NCBI RefSeq assembly: GCF_005860765.1
Contig: NZ_VCEI01000021.1
Coordinates: 496,001 to 560,000 of the forward strand
DNA length: 64,000 nucleotides
Reading direction: 5' to 3'
DNA from: Dyadobacter sediminis
Lineage (GTDB): Bacteria > Bacteroidota > Bacteroidia > Cytophagales > Spirosomataceae
Of this stretch, positions 63,800-64,000 are shown one piece after another (position 1 is the stretch's first letter; each line of letters opens with the position of its first letter). A program made the position numbers and the translations under genes. Below the pieces are notes generated by a model. It made no database searches, was not told the DNA's origin, and saw only the letters and a program-made list of their open reading frames with translations.

Positions 63800-64000
63800 T
63801 TAAATCAGTTCGTAAGCCTTTAAATGTTTCATCATCTCTTCCGGGCTGTTAAACATCAGCAAATCGATAATGGATAACCAGGGTACAAAGGCATTTTTAA
63901 ACTGCGGATACGGGCATGATTTACTGCTGATAAAATCAAGTTTGATGCCTTCCGTTTCAAATATATGCCTGTCATAAAGCGCCATTCCTCCGATCGGATT
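63800..64000 (-). CDS. WbqC-like family protein, 5' end outside the window
   Basis: The last 66 codons of a gene that continues beyond base 64000. The visible part reads NPIGGMALYDRHIF, then LDFISSKSCPYPQFKNAFVP and WLSIIDLLMFNSPEE. This ending with YPQF, FVP and LSIIDLLMFN is that of WbqC-like proteins, found in O-antigen loci and often beside NeuD-like acetyltransferases. The function of the family is not settled; a role in dideoxy- or amino-sugar assembly is assumed from context. Confidence 0.8.
   Translation of the reverse strand, partial: NPIGGMALYDRHIFETEGIKLDFISSKSCPYPQFKNAFVPWLSIIDLLMFNSPEEMMKHLKAYELI

Overview
The window looks like a chromosomal piece of a Bacteroidota bacterium, most likely a Cytophagales member of the Dyadobacter/Spirosoma type. 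The genus is an inference from protein style, not proven. Supporting signs are AT-rich leaders in place of Shine-Dalgarno sites, -7 elements of the TAnnTTTG type (best upstream of metE), lipoproteins ending their signal in SCSK or GCDK, and Bacteroidota-type gene families. The 3' part of a GH31 glycosidase is cut off at the left edge, and the 5' part of a WbqC-family gene at the right edge.

Left third (1-20 kb) is mostly core metabolism. It holds a secreted GH31 glycosidase, a YbdL-like methionine aminotransferase, a LolC/E-type permease, glutamine-dependent NAD synthetase, a VanX-like dipeptidase, a three-gene PspC/LiaF-like envelope cluster, a TrpF homologue without its catalytic residues, a galactose operon (hydroxyacid dehydrogenase-galK-galM), a HEAT-like protein, fumarase, a NagB-family deaminase, and cobalamin-independent methionine synthase metE behind a cobalamin riboswitch. 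The B12-dependent isozyme metH lies 11 kb downstream, next to a divergent Lrp-family regulator. The two together make a B12-switched methionine system.

20.3-25.8 kb is a more AT-rich, co-directional block. It encodes a polytopic membrane protein, a NodU/CmcH/SxtI-type O-carbamoyltransferase, a membrane-anchored SGNH hydrolase, a 49-residue SxtK/DUF5989-like protein and an SxtJ-like protein. This resembles the carbamoyltransferase-sxtJ-sxtK trio of saxitoxin clusters, here without toxin genes. It is probably a surface-glycan or envelope carbamoylation module, and it is the most interesting system in the window.

25.8-44.7 kb: a Ppx/GppA phosphatase, an ECF sigma factor overlapping an anti-sigma-like protein with a barrel-like C-terminus, a tandem PepSY-like lipoprotein, lrp, metH, a nucleoside permease, a BrkB-like protein, SppA, SixA, XerD, AroQ, an M14 carboxypeptidase and tRNA-Glu. 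Heptamer repeats related to AGCTAAC/AGCTGTT sit in two convergent gene gaps.

44.7-55.7 kb is accessory: two paralogous divergent lipoproteins, a small orphan protein, an MBL-fold hydrolase, a ThuA-like protein, a serine hydrolase, a B12-binding radical SAM enzyme with a CX4CX2C cluster motif, NagA, a pentapeptide-repeat protein and thioredoxin.

55.8-64 kb is a minus-strand glycan biosynthesis operon: WbqC-like, PglD-like acetyltransferase, GT4, two related glycosyltransferases (one without its DxD motif), DUF5672-like, GT2, a Wzy/WaaL-like polymerase and an acyltransferase-3.
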